From the NCBI RefSeq assembly GCF_051912845.1, contig NZ_JBNCBU010000002.1, positions 62,001 to 126,000 of the forward strand: a stretch of 64,000 nucleotides of DNA, in the 5' to 3' direction. A program made the translations under genes and the position numbers. Under the pieces are notes generated by a model that did no database searches, was not told the origin of the DNA, and saw nothing but the letters and a program-made list of their open reading frames with translations. Shown one piece after another: positions 16,196 to 25,044 of this stretch. Source of the stretch: Tsuneonella sediminis (GTDB taxonomy: Bacteria > Pseudomonadota > Alphaproteobacteria > Sphingomonadales > Sphingomonadaceae). The stretch's first letter is position 1. The number at the start of each line of letters is the position of its first letter.

Positions 16196-17889
16196 CGCAG
16201 CAGGACCGGCTTGTTGCGACCGAAATACTGATAGGCATCGCCCCCGCCCGGCGGAGAGCCCGGACCCACGACTTCGACGTAGATCTGGTTCGCCTTGGTG
16301 ATCTGGGCACCGTTGATCCTGCGGTTGAGCGAGGGCTCGGTGAGGAACACGTCGACCCACTGAGGCGCCTGCTGAAGTGGCGTATTGCCCGCCAGGCCGA
16401 TCGCGGTGCAGTTGACCACCGCAGCCGTGAGCACACGGCGATCCTTGATCCCTTCGGACGCAGACTCCGCCTTGCCCGCCGCGCACTTGGGCGCCGAGAA
16501 CGACCGGAACGTCTTCGAATTGCCCGCACCGCTTCCCGCGATGGTGAACGTCGGCCCAGGCCCGGTGTTGCCGGAGGCGATTTCCCACTTGTAGACATCG
16601 TAACGCGTGAGGTCCGCAGCCGAATTGCGTCCCGCCGCCGTGACTGCCTGCGACAGATAAGCAGGTCCATTCGCGCCGAAGTTGACGTCGAAATACAGGG
16701 TGTAATCCCAGATCTTGTTGCCGAACTTGCCGCCCGGGCACGTGCCGGCGAGCGTTTCGGCATGACACAGATCGCGCGGGAACCCCATGCTGGGCAGGTT
16801 GGCGGCGGTCGAAGTGGACGGGCGATATGGAAACGGCGGCAATAGCCAGCCCGCCGTATTGCCGGTGATCTTCGCCTCTTCGACAAATTCGCCATCGGCC
16901 TTGGCCGGACCGCCGTTGGTCGTCTGAACCTTGCAGTCGTTGGCCTGCACCGGGGATGGAAAGTTGCCCGCGTTCGCCCCGTTGGACGGAACCATGTGGA
17001 TGAGGTCCTTGCGGGTGTTCATTGCCGGGCTGCACTGGCCGTTCCCGCGCTCGCAATAGGAAACGAGGCCGTTGTCGTAGATGTCGAGCCGCGTATTCAG
17101 GCCCGCCGCAACGCTGACCGGCGCACCGGGCTGGGTACTGATCGCGTCGACATCGGCGCATGGCGCAATGTCGCTGTTGGCACCGAGATACTTTTCGAGC
17201 GCGCTGGCCCCGCTCTCGCCGAAATTGAGAAAACCGTAATTGCCCGGCCCCCAGGCGCCCGTCCCCGGCCCGGGTTCGAGCCGCAGGCCCTTGCCCTCGT
17301 CCGACGGGGTCGGGAAGTCGCCGCCAGATGCCTCGTTCGGGTTGCAGATCATCAGCGGCGGGACTTTGCAGATTGTCGAATTCATGCCCGCGACCGCGCT
17401 CGCGGTAAGGTCCCCCGAATTGTTGATCGCGCCCACCACCGGGGTCAGGGCATAGAATGCCTTGCGGCCGTTGACCTTGACGGACACGACCTTTGCGTTG
17501 GCGTCGCTGGTCGCTTCCGGACCAAAGGCATCGGACGCCGAATCGTAGCTCTGGTAGAAGACAGGATCGGCGTAGTCGGTGATTGCCTGGCCTTCGCCAT
17601 CGTTGGCCATGCGCGTCTTGTTGACGAAGTCCGTCGTGGCGTCGGCGAGATAGTCGGTGATCGCCTGCCTGGCCCGGTCGCGCGCGCCCGGCGTCCCGTC
17701 GAGCTGGGTAGCGGCGGCCAGCGCCGCCTGGTCGGCGGCGTTCTGCAATTCGCTGTCGAGCGCCATCAGCCGGGAATAGTCCCACCCGATACCGGCCATG
17801 CCGATCAGCCCGAACAGCGCTAGCGCATAGAGCGGCGCGATCGCCCCGCTCTCTTCGCTCGCGTATTCGGTAAGCCGGCGGTCCGTCAT
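16192..17889 (-). CDS. tadG: TadG-like pilus assembly protein
   Basis: A 565-residue protein with an N-terminal pseudopilin-type segment (ESGAIAPLYALALFGLIGMA) followed by DYSRLMALDSELQNAADQAA, the classic start of TadG/putative Flp pilus-assembly proteins. The large exported region contains scattered cysteines and no obvious MIDAS, so a von Willebrand domain cannot be confirmed by eye. The start at 17889 fits the hydrophobic segment; earlier in-frame codons lie in the upstream lipoprotein gene. TadG is thought to anchor or initiate the pilus. Confidence 0.88.
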   Translation of the reverse strand: MTDRRLTEYASEESGAIAPLYALALFGLIGMAGIGWDYSRLMALDSELQNAADQAALAAATQLDGTPGARDRARQAITDYLADATTDFVNKTRMANDGEGQAITDYADPVFYQSYDSASDAFGPEATSDANAKVVSVKVNGRKAFYALTPVVGAINNSGDLTASAVAGMNSTICKVPPLMICNPNEASGGDFPTPSDEGKGLRLEPGPGTGAWGPGNYGFLNFGESGASALEKYLGANSDIAPCADVDAISTQPGAPVSVAAGLNTRLDIYDNGLVSYCERGNGQCSPAMNTRKDLIHMVPSNGANAGNFPSPVQANDCKVQTTNGGPAKADGEFVEEAKITGNTAGWLLPPFPYRPSTSTAANLPSMGFPRDLCHAETLAGTCPGGKFGNKIWDYTLYFDVNFGANGPAYLSQAVTAAGRNSAADLTRYDVYKWEIASGNTGPGPTFTIAGSGAGNSKTFRSFSAPKCAAGKAESASEGIKDRRVLTAAVVNCTAIGLAGNTPLQQAPQWVDVFLTEPSLNRRINGAQITKANQIYVEVVGPGSPPGGGDAYQYFGRNKPVLLR

Positions 17890-17902
17890 GGTTTCATTCG
17901 CC

Positions 17903-18193
17903 CTATTGCGGCCCCCTGCCGCCGCCCGACGTGCGGCTGGTCGAGCTGACGCGCTCGGGTCTCTTGACCGTGTCGGTGCGATAGCGCTCGACAGCCTCGG
18001 CAGCATGCTGGCCGCTGGTTGCCGGGTCGAGGAACTCGTACACCGGCGCGGGATCGATGATCTGCGCGGCCATCGTCGCGGCCTTGGCTTCACCGAGGTT
18101 CTGGTCCTCGAGCATGCCGGTCGGGCTCGTGGTGCTGCACGCCCCAAGCAGCGCAAGGGGCGCCAGCGCGATAAGCGACCGCTTAATAGTCAT
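17903..18193 (-). CDS. Small Tad-locus lipoprotein
   Basis: A 96-residue protein with a lipobox (ALLGAC, Cys19) and a mature part rich in Ala, Thr, Ser and Arg, ending GGGRGPQ. It sits where Caulobacter-like loci place CpaD, between the secretin and tadG, but is too short and shows no recognisable CpaD domain. It may be a secretin pilotin. The start overlaps the cpaC stop by 11 bases. Confidence 0.75.
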   Translation of the reverse strand: MTIKRSLIALAPLALLGACSTTSPTGMLEDQNLGEAKAATMAAQIIDPAPVYEFLDPATSGQHAAEAVERYRTDTVKRPERVSSTSRTSGGGRGPQ

Positions 18194-19643
18194 AGCCCGG
18201 ATCCTCCGCTGGCTGTTCGGGTCCCGCTCCGCCCGGCGATGGGGCAGCGGACGGAGCGAGCTCCTGTTGCTGGAAGTCCTCGCCGAGCAGCAGCGTATCC
18301 GCCGCGCGCGGGTCCTTCACCCGGTCGGTAGGCAGCACGACCTGTTCGGGCCGCAACGGTGCGACGAGGTGCGGGGTCACCACAATCAGCAGTTCGGTTT
18401 CGCCCTTCTGGAAGCTGGACGAGCGGAACAGGCTGCCGATGATCGGAATCGAGCCCAGGATCGGCAGCTGCCGGACGGTGGTCGCGAAGTCCTTCCGCAG
18501 GAGCCCCGCGATCGCGAAGCTCTCCCCGTCGCGAAGTTCGACGGTGGTTGCCGCCCGCCGGGTCTGCAGCCCGGGAACGACCAGGCCGTTGATCGTGATC
18601 GAGGCCGACGGGTCGATGCTCGACACCTCGGGCTCGACAACGAGGTTGATCACCTTGTCGCCGAGTACCGTTGGCGTGAAACCCAAGCTGACGCCGAAGG
18701 GCTTGAACTCGACCGTGATCGCGTTGCCGTTACCGTTGCCGTTTGCCCCGCCGCTCTGGATGACGGGCACGGGAAACTCGCCGCCCGCAAGGAAGGATGC
18801 CCTTTCCCCGGACAGGGCGAGAAGCGTCGGCTCGGCCAGCGTCTTGGCCATGCCCTTTCGCTCCAGGGTGTTCAGCAGACCGTCCACGCTGAGCCCGGCA
18901 ATGTTGAACGCGCCGCGGAAGATCCCGAACGTGTCGGTGATCGAGCCGAGCGTCAGAACGCCTTCGGTGACGGTGGTGGTCGTGCTCACCCCTCCGAAGT
19001 CGGTGGTGACGGTCGTGTCCTTCGGAGTAAGTCCCGCGGTCCCGCCCGTCACTCCGCTGAAACCGTTGCTGTCGAGGAAACCCTGAGCGCCCAGTTGCTC
19101 GCCGATGTTGCGTTGCACTTCGGCAAACCGGACTTCGAGCATGACCTGCTGGCTACCGCCGACGCTGATCAGGTTGATGACCTTGTCGCCGGCGTACGCC
19201 CTGGCAATCTGCGCAGCGCGGTCGGCCGCGCCGGGGTCGCTGACCGTGCCCGAAAGGATCACCGCGTCGTTTGAAATACGCGCGTCGATCGGCTGTCCCG
19301 GGATCAGCTGGCTGAACTGCACCTTCAGACTGTCGACGTCCGGTCCGACCGCGACGTCCATCACCGCAAGGACGCGATTGTCGCGGCCGTACAACGTGAG
19401 GCTGGTGGTCCCCATCTGCTTTCCGAGAACGTAAACGCTGCGCTCGGTGATCGGCAGCACGTCGGCGATCTCGGCATTTCCGACCAGCGCCTTGCCGATC
19501 GGCTGGTCGACCGTGATAACCTGGCTCTTGTTGACCGGCACCTCGAGCGCGCCGGCGTGGATGCCGCCGCTCTGTGCCATCACCGGTGCTGCGGCGACCC
19601 CCGCCAGGGCCAGTGTCAAGGCGCTTGCGATTGTCCTCATCAT
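18183..19643 (-). CDS. cpaC: Tad outer membrane secretin CpaC/RcpA
   Basis: A 486-residue protein with a signal peptide, an N-terminal BON/pilus-associated region (VPVNKSQVITVDQPIGKALV, then a second domain with RAYAGDKVINLISVGG) and a C-terminal secretin domain containing ATTVELRDGESFAIAGLL and PILGSIPIIGSLFRS. It forms the outer membrane ring through which the Flp pilus exits. Two bases separate it from cpaB. Confidence 0.96.
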   Translation of the reverse strand: MMRTIASALTLALAGVAAAPVMAQSGGIHAGALEVPVNKSQVITVDQPIGKALVGNAEIADVLPITERSVYVLGKQMGTTSLTLYGRDNRVLAVMDVAVGPDVDSLKVQFSQLIPGQPIDARISNDAVILSGTVSDPGAADRAAQIARAYAGDKVINLISVGGSQQVMLEVRFAEVQRNIGEQLGAQGFLDSNGFSGVTGGTAGLTPKDTTVTTDFGGVSTTTTVTEGVLTLGSITDTFGIFRGAFNIAGLSVDGLLNTLERKGMAKTLAEPTLLALSGERASFLAGGEFPVPVIQSGGANGNGNGNAITVEFKPFGVSLGFTPTVLGDKVINLVVEPEVSSIDPSASITINGLVVPGLQTRRAATTVELRDGESFAIAGLLRKDFATTVRQLPILGSIPIIGSLFRSSSFQKGETELLIVVTPHLVAPLRPEQVVLPTDRVKDPRAADTLLLGEDFQQQELAPSAAPSPGGAGPEQPAEDPGYDY

Positions 19644-19644
19644 C

Positions 19645-20568
19645 TTACCGCCCCCCCAGACGGCCGATCTCGTAGTCGGACTTTTCCACCCCGCGATAGA
19701 CCGCCATGCTCGGCCCGCTGTACGCCGGCGCGGTCGGCCGAAGCGTCGCCGCGCCCGCTGCGACAGGTGCAGTCACGGATGGCGAGTAATTGACCGGCAC
19801 CGCGCTGCGCTGCGCACGGGCGGGCCGGTAGAAACGTCCGCCCGGCAGGTCGCGCGCGGTGACCGTGGCGTTATTGCCCGGTTCCTGGCTTTCGACGTTG
19901 CGCAGCGCAAGGCTGAGCGAGCCGAGCTTCTGCGCGAGCGTAAGCTGCTGGGCGCCGTAAAGGTCGGTCTGGAGCGTCGCGGTCCTGCCCGGCTTGGGTT
20001 CACCGCTCTTCTCGTCGACGTTCTGGTCGATCGCGAGGACCTGGACGTTTTCCATGACCACGTCGACCATCTGGTCTTGCTGCTGGGCACCTTCTCCCGG
20101 CATCTGGCGGGTCAGCAGGACGTCGACCGTGGTGCCCGGCAGCACGAAGCCCGAGACGCCCGTGACTTCGTTCACGGGCACCGAGACCGCCCGCATGCCT
20201 TCGGGCAGGTTCGCGGCGAGCGTCGCGCGGCCACCACGACCGCTGACCTTGTCGGCCAGCACCGGCTCGCCGACGACGATCGGACGCAGCGCGACCCGGT
20301 TCTGCTGAAGCGCGGCCTCGATGGTCCGAAAGGCGCCTTGCGGAACGGATGCCTGGGGCCAGTTGGCGAGGCGGACGTTGTTCGTTGAAAGCCTGGTGCC
20401 GAAGGCGAGCGGCTGGCTGGCGACGACGATCCGCGCAAGCTTCTGCTTTTCGGCGACTCGCGCCTGCCGCTCCTCGATACCGCTGAAATACGCGTTTGCG
20501 ATGAACACCGCGAACAGGCCAAGCAGAACTGCGACCCCGGCGATGATCAGGTTACGTTGCCCCCCCAT
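19645..20568 (-). CDS. cpaB: Tad pilus assembly protein CpaB/RcpC
   Basis: A 307-residue protein with one N-terminal membrane helix (LIIAGVAVLLGLFAVFIANA), an SAF-like domain (IVVASQPLAFGTRLSTNNVR with VVGEPVLADKVSG) and the RcpC domain (MRAVSVPVNEVTGVSGFVLPG, then TVDVLLTR). CpaB stabilises the secretin or modulates pilin in the periplasm. It is the first gene after flp and is separated from it by a stem-loop. Confidence 0.95.
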   Translation of the reverse strand: MGGQRNLIIAGVAVLLGLFAVFIANAYFSGIEERQARVAEKQKLARIVVASQPLAFGTRLSTNNVRLANWPQASVPQGAFRTIEAALQQNRVALRPIVVGEPVLADKVSGRGGRATLAANLPEGMRAVSVPVNEVTGVSGFVLPGTTVDVLLTRQMPGEGAQQQDQMVDVVMENVQVLAIDQNVDEKSGEPKPGRTATLQTDLYGAQQLTLAQKLGSLSLALRNVESQEPGNNATVTARDLPGGRFYRPARAQRSAVPVNYSPSVTAPVAAGAATLRPTAPAYSGPSMAVYRGVEKSDYEIGRLGGR

Positions 20569-20620
20569 GGGTACGCTCCCTCTTTTCGAGTTAGGTGATC
20601 CCCCAGTTGAACTAGGTGTG

Positions 20621-20656
20621 CCCCAGACCGGCCGAACGCTGTCCGACCGGCTGGGG
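20621..20656 (-). promoter_or_regulatory. Stem-loop between flp and cpaB
   Basis: CCCCAGACCGG (20621-20631) pairs with CCGGCTGGGG (20647-20656) with one bulged A. It starts just after the flp stop on the minus strand and lacks a T-tract. Inference: a processing or partial-termination structure that lets the abundant pilin be expressed above the assembly genes. Confidence 0.55.
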
Positions 20657-20664
20657 AGCGCAGA

Positions 20665-20874
20665 TCACTTGAGAACGGGCTTGGTGCACTCGGTGTCACC
20701 GTCGTTGCAGTAGCTAACGTCCTGCGCCGCTCCGGTGATCGCAGTGTTCACCTGCTCTCCGAGGACAAGTGCGGCACCGCCGATCGCGACGCCGACGACG
20801 GCGAGGATCAGCGCGTATTCGGCCGCCGAGGCCCCCGACTCGTCCGAGAAATAGGTCTTGAGGAACGTTTTCAT
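20665..20874 (-). CDS. flp: Flp-type IVb pilin
   Basis: A 69-residue prepilin. The processing site is G14-ASAAEYA, with Glu and Tyr at positions 5 and 6 of the mature protein as in all Flp pilins, followed by the hydrophobic helix LILAVVGVAIGGAALVLG. The C-terminus carries two cysteines (SYCNDGDTEC) that could form a small disulfide loop. It is the major pilin of the Tad pilus and the first gene of the operon, with a leader hairpin just upstream. Confidence 0.96.
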   Translation of the reverse strand: MKTFLKTYFSDESGASAAEYALILAVVGVAIGGAALVLGEQVNTAITGAAQDVSYCNDGDTECTKPVLK

Positions 20875-20893
20875 GGTTATTCACCCCTAATTG

Positions 20894-20915
20894 CGTGCGC
20901 TGGATGGAGCGCACG
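20894..20915 (-). promoter_or_regulatory. Leader hairpin upstream of flp
   Basis: CGTGCGCT and AGCGCACG form a perfect 8-bp stem with a six-base loop, ending 20 bases before the flp ATG. Being in the presumed 5' untranslated region, it could stabilise the pilin mRNA or affect ribosome access. No defined promoter could be assigned upstream. Confidence 0.55.
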
Positions 20916-21072
20916 TGTCCAAAGATGTAAGGGGCATCGCCGTTAGTTTTGCTGGCTGCACCCCGCTCCGAGAGCGGCGTCTGCTGGAACCGGCGCGACC
21001 TGTTATCGTTTGAATAACCGGTGCTTTCGCCGGTCCATTAAACACGGGTTCCCTCGGAACACCGTGAATCGT

Positions 21073-21114
21073 CCCCTAACTAACGTTAGCCGTCAATGCT
21101 GTTTCATTTAGGGG
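21073..21114. promoter_or_regulatory. Nested inverted repeats upstream of flp and the 21.2-kb gene
   Basis: CCCCTAA (21073-21079) and TTAGGGG (21108-21114) form an inverted repeat that encloses the perfect 10-bp palindrome CTAACGTTAG (21080-21089). They lie in the AT-rich 300-base spacer between the divergent flp operon and the membrane protein gene at 21174. A protein-binding operator is the simplest reading; the factor is unknown. Confidence 0.5.
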
Positions 21115-21173
21115 AAATTAACTAATATTTGTAATGCCTTGGATCACCATTTTCTCGATCTGGGACATCCCGA

Positions 21174-22067
21174 GTGGCAATCGTGACATACTCGCAGCAG
21201 CATAAATCAATCGCATTTTCGGGCTTTTCCACAGGCGATTCGCCCCGAGTCGCGGCGCTGCGCGCAATGATGTTACGGTGGATCGAGAGCCTGCGCCGAC
21301 GCAGCCGCGCTGTGGCTTCGTATCTCGAGATGCGGATGCCCGCGCTGGCCGTCGCCTGGCTCGCCGTTTTCGCGCTCGCCTGCGTCCCGCGCGTGCTGTT
21401 TCCCGCCACTGCGGTTTCATCGCCCATGGACGTCTTCCTGCTGATTGCCCCGTACGCGCTGATCGCGCTGGCGCCGCTTGCAGGGTTTGTCGTCGCGGCG
21501 GGCAGCTTTCCCCGCGGCATCCTCACTGCACAGCCGTCGATCCGCCTGTCGGTCTACGGCCGCTGGCGGCGGCTCGGGGTGATCGAGGCGCAAAGCAACC
21601 CGGCCTTCGGGCCGACCGGGTTCATCGCCTCGCTGCTCGTCGGCATGCTGCTCAACGTCGTCGTCCGCAGTTTCGAATTTCTTGTCGCGATGCCCGCGAT
21701 GGGCGGCGAAGCTCCAACATGGGGAAACAGGTTGTTCATGATGATGGCAGGCGACGTCATCGTGATGAATTTCTTCTACATGGTCTGTTTCGTCATGGCC
21801 TTGCGTACGGTGCCCCTTTTCCCGCGGATGCTGTTATTTGCCTGGGGCCTTGATATCCTGTTGCAGCTTTTCATCGGCAGCACGATCGTCGCTACACCCG
21901 GCATCCCCGCAGAGGTCGCTCGCCCGCTTCACGCATTGCTTGAAGGCAACATCCAGAAAGTGCTGATCAGCGCGTTTGTATGGCTGCCCTACCTCATCCT
22001 GTCGGACAGGGTGAACGTGACCTACCGCCGGCGAGTCCGGGTGAGCGCCAAGAACCCGGAGGCGTGA
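21174..22067 (+). CDS. Polytopic membrane protein, weakly DUF2569-like C-terminus
   Basis: A 297-residue protein with a cytoplasmic N-terminus and about six hydrophobic segments (for example ALAVAWLAVFALACVP and DVFLLIAPYALIALAPLAGF). The end, VWLPYLILSDRVNVTYRRR, resembles the WIPYFLKSKRVKNTF ending of DUF2569 proteins; that is suggestive only. The GTG start at 21174 is uncertain; ATGs at 21267 or later are possible. It is divergent from the Tad operon and followed by tRNA-Ser on the other strand. Confidence 0.7.
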   Translation: MAIVTYSQQHKSIAFSGFSTGDSPRVAALRAMMLRWIESLRRRSRAVASYLEMRMPALAVAWLAVFALACVPRVLFPATAVSSPMDVFLLIAPYALIALAPLAGFVVAAGSFPRGILTAQPSIRLSVYGRWRRLGVIEAQSNPAFGPTGFIASLLVGMLLNVVVRSFEFLVAMPAMGGEAPTWGNRLFMMMAGDVIVMNFFYMVCFVMALRTVPLFPRMLLFAWGLDILLQLFIGSTIVATPGIPAEVARPLHALLEGNIQKVLISAFVWLPYLILSDRVNVTYRRRVRVSAKNPEA

Positions 22068-22159
22068 AAAGTCCGTCCGGGCCGGAGCGGCTCGGGGAAT
22101 AGAGGTTCGGCGCTCCCAGCCGTTCCTGTCTCGGGGGCGCAGACTTGTGCTGCGGGTGG

Positions 22160-22250
<91 letters not shown>

Positions 22251-22409
22251 GCGAGGTTCGTGCGCTGGGCTCCACGAGGGAGCCGGCCGAAGCGAGCGCG
22301 CCGCCTAGCCGAGCGCTCGGCGCTTGCCAAGACCTCTTGCGCAACCATTGGGGGACGGGAACGGCGCGCGGCTTGTTTCGCACCTGCGGCGGCCTATATC
22401 CTTCACCCG

Positions 22410-22790
22410 ATGGACCGCGCGCAGTTCTTTTCGCCCACGGCTGGCCGCACGATCGAGGCTCCGCGGCATGCGCGCTCGCGATTCGCAATCGGCGAGGTCG
22501 TGCGTCACCGGATCTTCGATTTCCGCGGCGTGGTGTTCGATATCGACCCTGTCTTTGCCAACAGCGACGAATGGTACGAATCAATTCCCCAGGCCGTGCG
22601 TCCGCACAAGGACCAGCCGTTCTATCACCTGCTCGCCGAGAACGGCGATTCGTCTTACGTCGCCTACGTGAGCCAGCAGAACCTGCTCGCCGATTCCGAG
22701 AACGGCCCTGTCGATCACCCGCAGGTGAGCGAACTGTTCGATGATTTTGCCGACGGACGCTACCGGCTCCGCCGCGGGCTCACGCACTAG
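22410..22790 (+). CDS. hspQ: Heat shock protein HspQ
   Basis: A 126-residue protein with the HspQ/YccV domain: FAIGEVVRHRIFDFRGVVFD, then DEWYESIP, QPFYHLLAENGDSSYVAYVS and QNLL. In enterobacteria HspQ binds DnaA and modulates Lon specificity. The start at 22410 leaves a short N-terminal extension before the domain. Its stop overlaps the convergent ABC permease stop by four bases. Confidence 0.93.
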   Translation: MDRAQFFSPTAGRTIEAPRHARSRFAIGEVVRHRIFDFRGVVFDIDPVFANSDEWYESIPQAVRPHKDQPFYHLLAENGDSSYVAYVSQQNLLADSENGPVDHPQVSELFDDFADGRYRLRRGLTH

Positions 22791-23653
22791 CTCTTCAGCT
22801 TCCACCCGCTGCGCAGCACCGCATAGGTTGCCGCCCCGAGCGCCACGTTGAACAACCCCAGGCCGATCGCGCTCCAGACCACCGCGAGGTTGGTATTGCC
22901 GATGTCGCTTTCGCCCAGGAAGCCGAACCGGAATCCCGAGATCACGTAGAAGAAGGGGTTTGCGCGGCTGATCGCCTGGAATACGGGCGAGAGGTTGTCG
23001 ATCACATAGAACGTGCCCGAGAGAAGGCTGAGCGGCGCGACGACGAAATTGGTCACCGCCGCCGCGTGATCGAATTTCTCCGCCCAGATCGAGGTCACCA
23101 GGCCCAGCAACGCGAGCATGATCGCGCCCATCAGCCCGAACCAGGCGACCGCCCACGGGTGCGCCATCGCCAGGCTCACCCCGGGATAGAGCAGCATCGC
23201 CAGCGCCACCGTGGCGCCGACCAGGATCGCCCGGGTGACCGCCGCTCCCACGATCCCGGTCATCAGCTCGCCATGGGACAGCGGCGGCATCAGAAGATCG
23301 ATGATGGTCCCCTGGATCTTGCCCGACAGGAAGCTGAAGCTGGAATTGGCGAATGCGTTCTGCATCATTCCCATGACGATGAGGCCAGGGGCGACGAACG
23401 TCGCGAACGGGACGCCAAGCACCATCCGGCCGCTGCGACCCATGGCGACGGTGAAAATCACCAGGAACAGCAGCGTGGTGACCGCCGGGGCCCAGACTGT
23501 CTGGGTCTGCACCTTGAGAAACCGGCGAACCTCCTTAATATAGAGGCTCCACACACCGATCCGGTTTATGCCGTGGATCACCGGCTCCCCGCGCGGACGA
23601 AACGGCGTGGGAGTAGCAGCGGTGGCCGCAACGGGCTGGGCTTGATCGGCCAT
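22787..23653 (-). CDS. ABC-2 type transporter permease
   Basis: A 288-residue polytopic protein of the ABC-2 permease family: six hydrophobic segments, the FVAPGLIVMGMMQNAFANSS motif, LLMPPLSHGE and the late PLSLLSGTFYVIDNLSP. It belongs to the group used for lipid, polysaccharide or drug export. No ATP-binding subunit gene lies beside it, so the partner must be elsewhere. A start at 23653 (MADQAQ) fits better than the 12-residue longer form. Confidence 0.88.
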   Translation of the reverse strand: MADQAQPVAATAATPTPFRPRGEPVIHGINRIGVWSLYIKEVRRFLKVQTQTVWAPAVTTLLFLVIFTVAMGRSGRMVLGVPFATFVAPGLIVMGMMQNAFANSSFSFLSGKIQGTIIDLLMPPLSHGELMTGIVGAAVTRAILVGATVALAMLLYPGVSLAMAHPWAVAWFGLMGAIMLALLGLVTSIWAEKFDHAAAVTNFVVAPLSLLSGTFYVIDNLSPVFQAISRANPFFYVISGFRFGFLGESDIGNTNLAVVWSAIGLGLFNVALGAATYAVLRSGWKLKS

Positions 23654-23736
23654 GGCGCGGCGACTAGGGCCAAGCGCCGTCACAGGCAAGTATCCCGGGC
23701 GATGAGGCCGGAGACGACAGGAAAAGATATCCCTCG

Positions 23737-24420
23737 ATGAGCTGGACCGACGAACGCATCGCGACGCTGAAAAAGATGTGGGAAGGCGGCGCGACCGCCA
23801 GCCAGATCGCCGACGAACTTGGCGGAGTGAGCCGCAACGCGGTGATCGGCAAGGCGCATCGATTGGGGCTCAAGTCGCGCCCCTCGCCCGTCAAGGCGAA
23901 CGACGAGAAGCCCGAGCCGAAGAAAGCCCCGGCCGCCGCGGCGAAGCCGGCACCGAAGAAGTCGGTTCCGCAGGCGGCACCGCCGCGCCCGGCTCCCGCT
24001 ACCCCCGCGCCCGCGGCCGAAGCGCGCCCCGCCCCGCGCGCAGACACCCCGAGCCAGCCGATCCCGAACCCAACCCCCGACCTGCCCAAGATCGTATCGG
24101 TCGGCCCGGGCGGCTTTCTCCGCCAGGGTCCCGGCGATCAGCAGGCTCCGATCCCCCCGGCGCCCCCGCGGCGGCTGGTCCCTGCCAAGCCAAGCCCTGA
24201 GATCGCTGACAAGACCAGTCTGCTCGATCTCAGCGAAAAGGTCTGCCGCTGGCCGATGGGTCACCCGGGCGAGCCCGATTTCCATTTCTGCGGCGAAGCG
24301 GTGAACCCGGGCTTCCCCTACTGCGTCGAGCATTGCGGCCGGGCGTACCAGGCGCAGCTGCCGCGCGGCGCGCGCCGCCCCCCTCCGCCTCTTCCGTTCG
24401 GCGGGCCGCGCGTCCGTTGA
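23737..24420 (+). CDS. gcrA: GcrA cell cycle regulator
   Basis: A 227-residue protein whose N-terminus (SWTDERIATLKKMWEGGATA, then QIADELGGVSRNAVIGKAHRLGL) is the DNA-binding domain of GcrA, a factor known from Caulobacter that binds sigma-70 and methylated GANTC sites to control S-phase genes. A long Pro/Ala-rich linker joins a C-terminal domain with cysteines (CRWPMGHPGEPDFHFCGE, YCVEHCGRAYQ). Found essentially only in Alphaproteobacteria. A strong terminator follows. Confidence 0.96.
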   Translation: MSWTDERIATLKKMWEGGATASQIADELGGVSRNAVIGKAHRLGLKSRPSPVKANDEKPEPKKAPAAAAKPAPKKSVPQAAPPRPAPATPAPAAEARPAPRADTPSQPIPNPTPDLPKIVSVGPGGFLRQGPGDQQAPIPPAPPRRLVPAKPSPEIADKTSLLDLSEKVCRWPMGHPGEPDFHFCGEAVNPGFPYCVEHCGRAYQAQLPRGARRPPPPLPFGGPRVR

Positions 24421-24449
24421 GCATGGGGCGCCCGAGCATGTAATATCAG

Positions 24450-24482
24450 AGGCCCGCCGGTGCAGACCGGCGGGCCTTTTTC
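24450..24482 (+). terminator. Intrinsic terminator of gcrA
   Basis: A perfect 12-bp stem AGGCCCGCCGGT/ACCGGCGGGCCT with the loop GCAG, followed by a T-run. It lies 30 bases after the gcrA stop and just before the DUF1993 gene. Confidence 0.92.
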
Positions 24483-24503
24483 ATTCCAAGACGGGAGATT
24501 ATC

Positions 24504-25037
24504 GTGGCTATCGATCTTTATGCCGCTTTCGTACCCACGGTGCGCCAGTTGCTCGCCGCCCTGCCGGGCCTGATCGACAAGGCCGAGGGCATTTGCGCCG
24601 ACAGCGGCACTCCCGCCAGCGAGCTGATCGAAGCACGGCTGGCGGAGGACATGTGGCCCCTGCCGTGGCACATCCGCTCGTGCTGGGTGCACAGCGGCTA
24701 TGCGCTCGACCAATTGGCGGGCGGCGCATTCACCCCCGACTTTACCGACATCCCGGCAGACTGGGACGCCATGCGGGCCATGGTCGCCGGTGCGTCAAGG
24801 CGCATGGACGCGGCAACGCCGGAGGAAGTCGACGCGCTGGGCGATCGCCCGATCGACTTCGTCCTTGGCGGTACGACACGCTTCACGCTGCCCGGGGAGC
24901 GCTTCCTGCTCGGCTTCAACATGCCGAACTTCCAGTTCCACGCGACGACGTTCTACGGCCTGCTCCGCAGCAAGGGCGTACCGCTGAGCAAGCGCGATTT
25001 TCTGGGCAACCCGGCCGGACCGGGAGTCCAGAGCTAG
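24504..25037 (+). CDS. DUF1993 family protein
   Basis: A 177-residue cytoplasmic protein starting MAIDLYAAFVPTVRQLLAAL, with DMWPLPWHIRSCWVHSGYAL and a C-terminal FNMPNFQFHATTFYGLLRSKG, all typical of DUF1993, a DinB-like four-helix family of unknown function. The GTG start at 24504 follows GGGAG. Convergent with the methyltransferase gene, seven bases apart. Confidence 0.88.
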   Translation: MAIDLYAAFVPTVRQLLAALPGLIDKAEGICADSGTPASELIEARLAEDMWPLPWHIRSCWVHSGYALDQLAGGAFTPDFTDIPADWDAMRAMVAGASRRMDAATPEEVDALGDRPIDFVLGGTTRFTLPGERFLLGFNMPNFQFHATTFYGLLRSKGVPLSKRDFLGNPAGPGVQS

Positions 25038-25044
25038 CGGCGGT

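Noticed and set aside
22787..23653. A nearby ATP-binding partner for the ABC-2 permease
   Set aside because: No Walker A/ABC signature protein is present on either side, so the permease is annotated as an orphan instead of part of a complete transporter.
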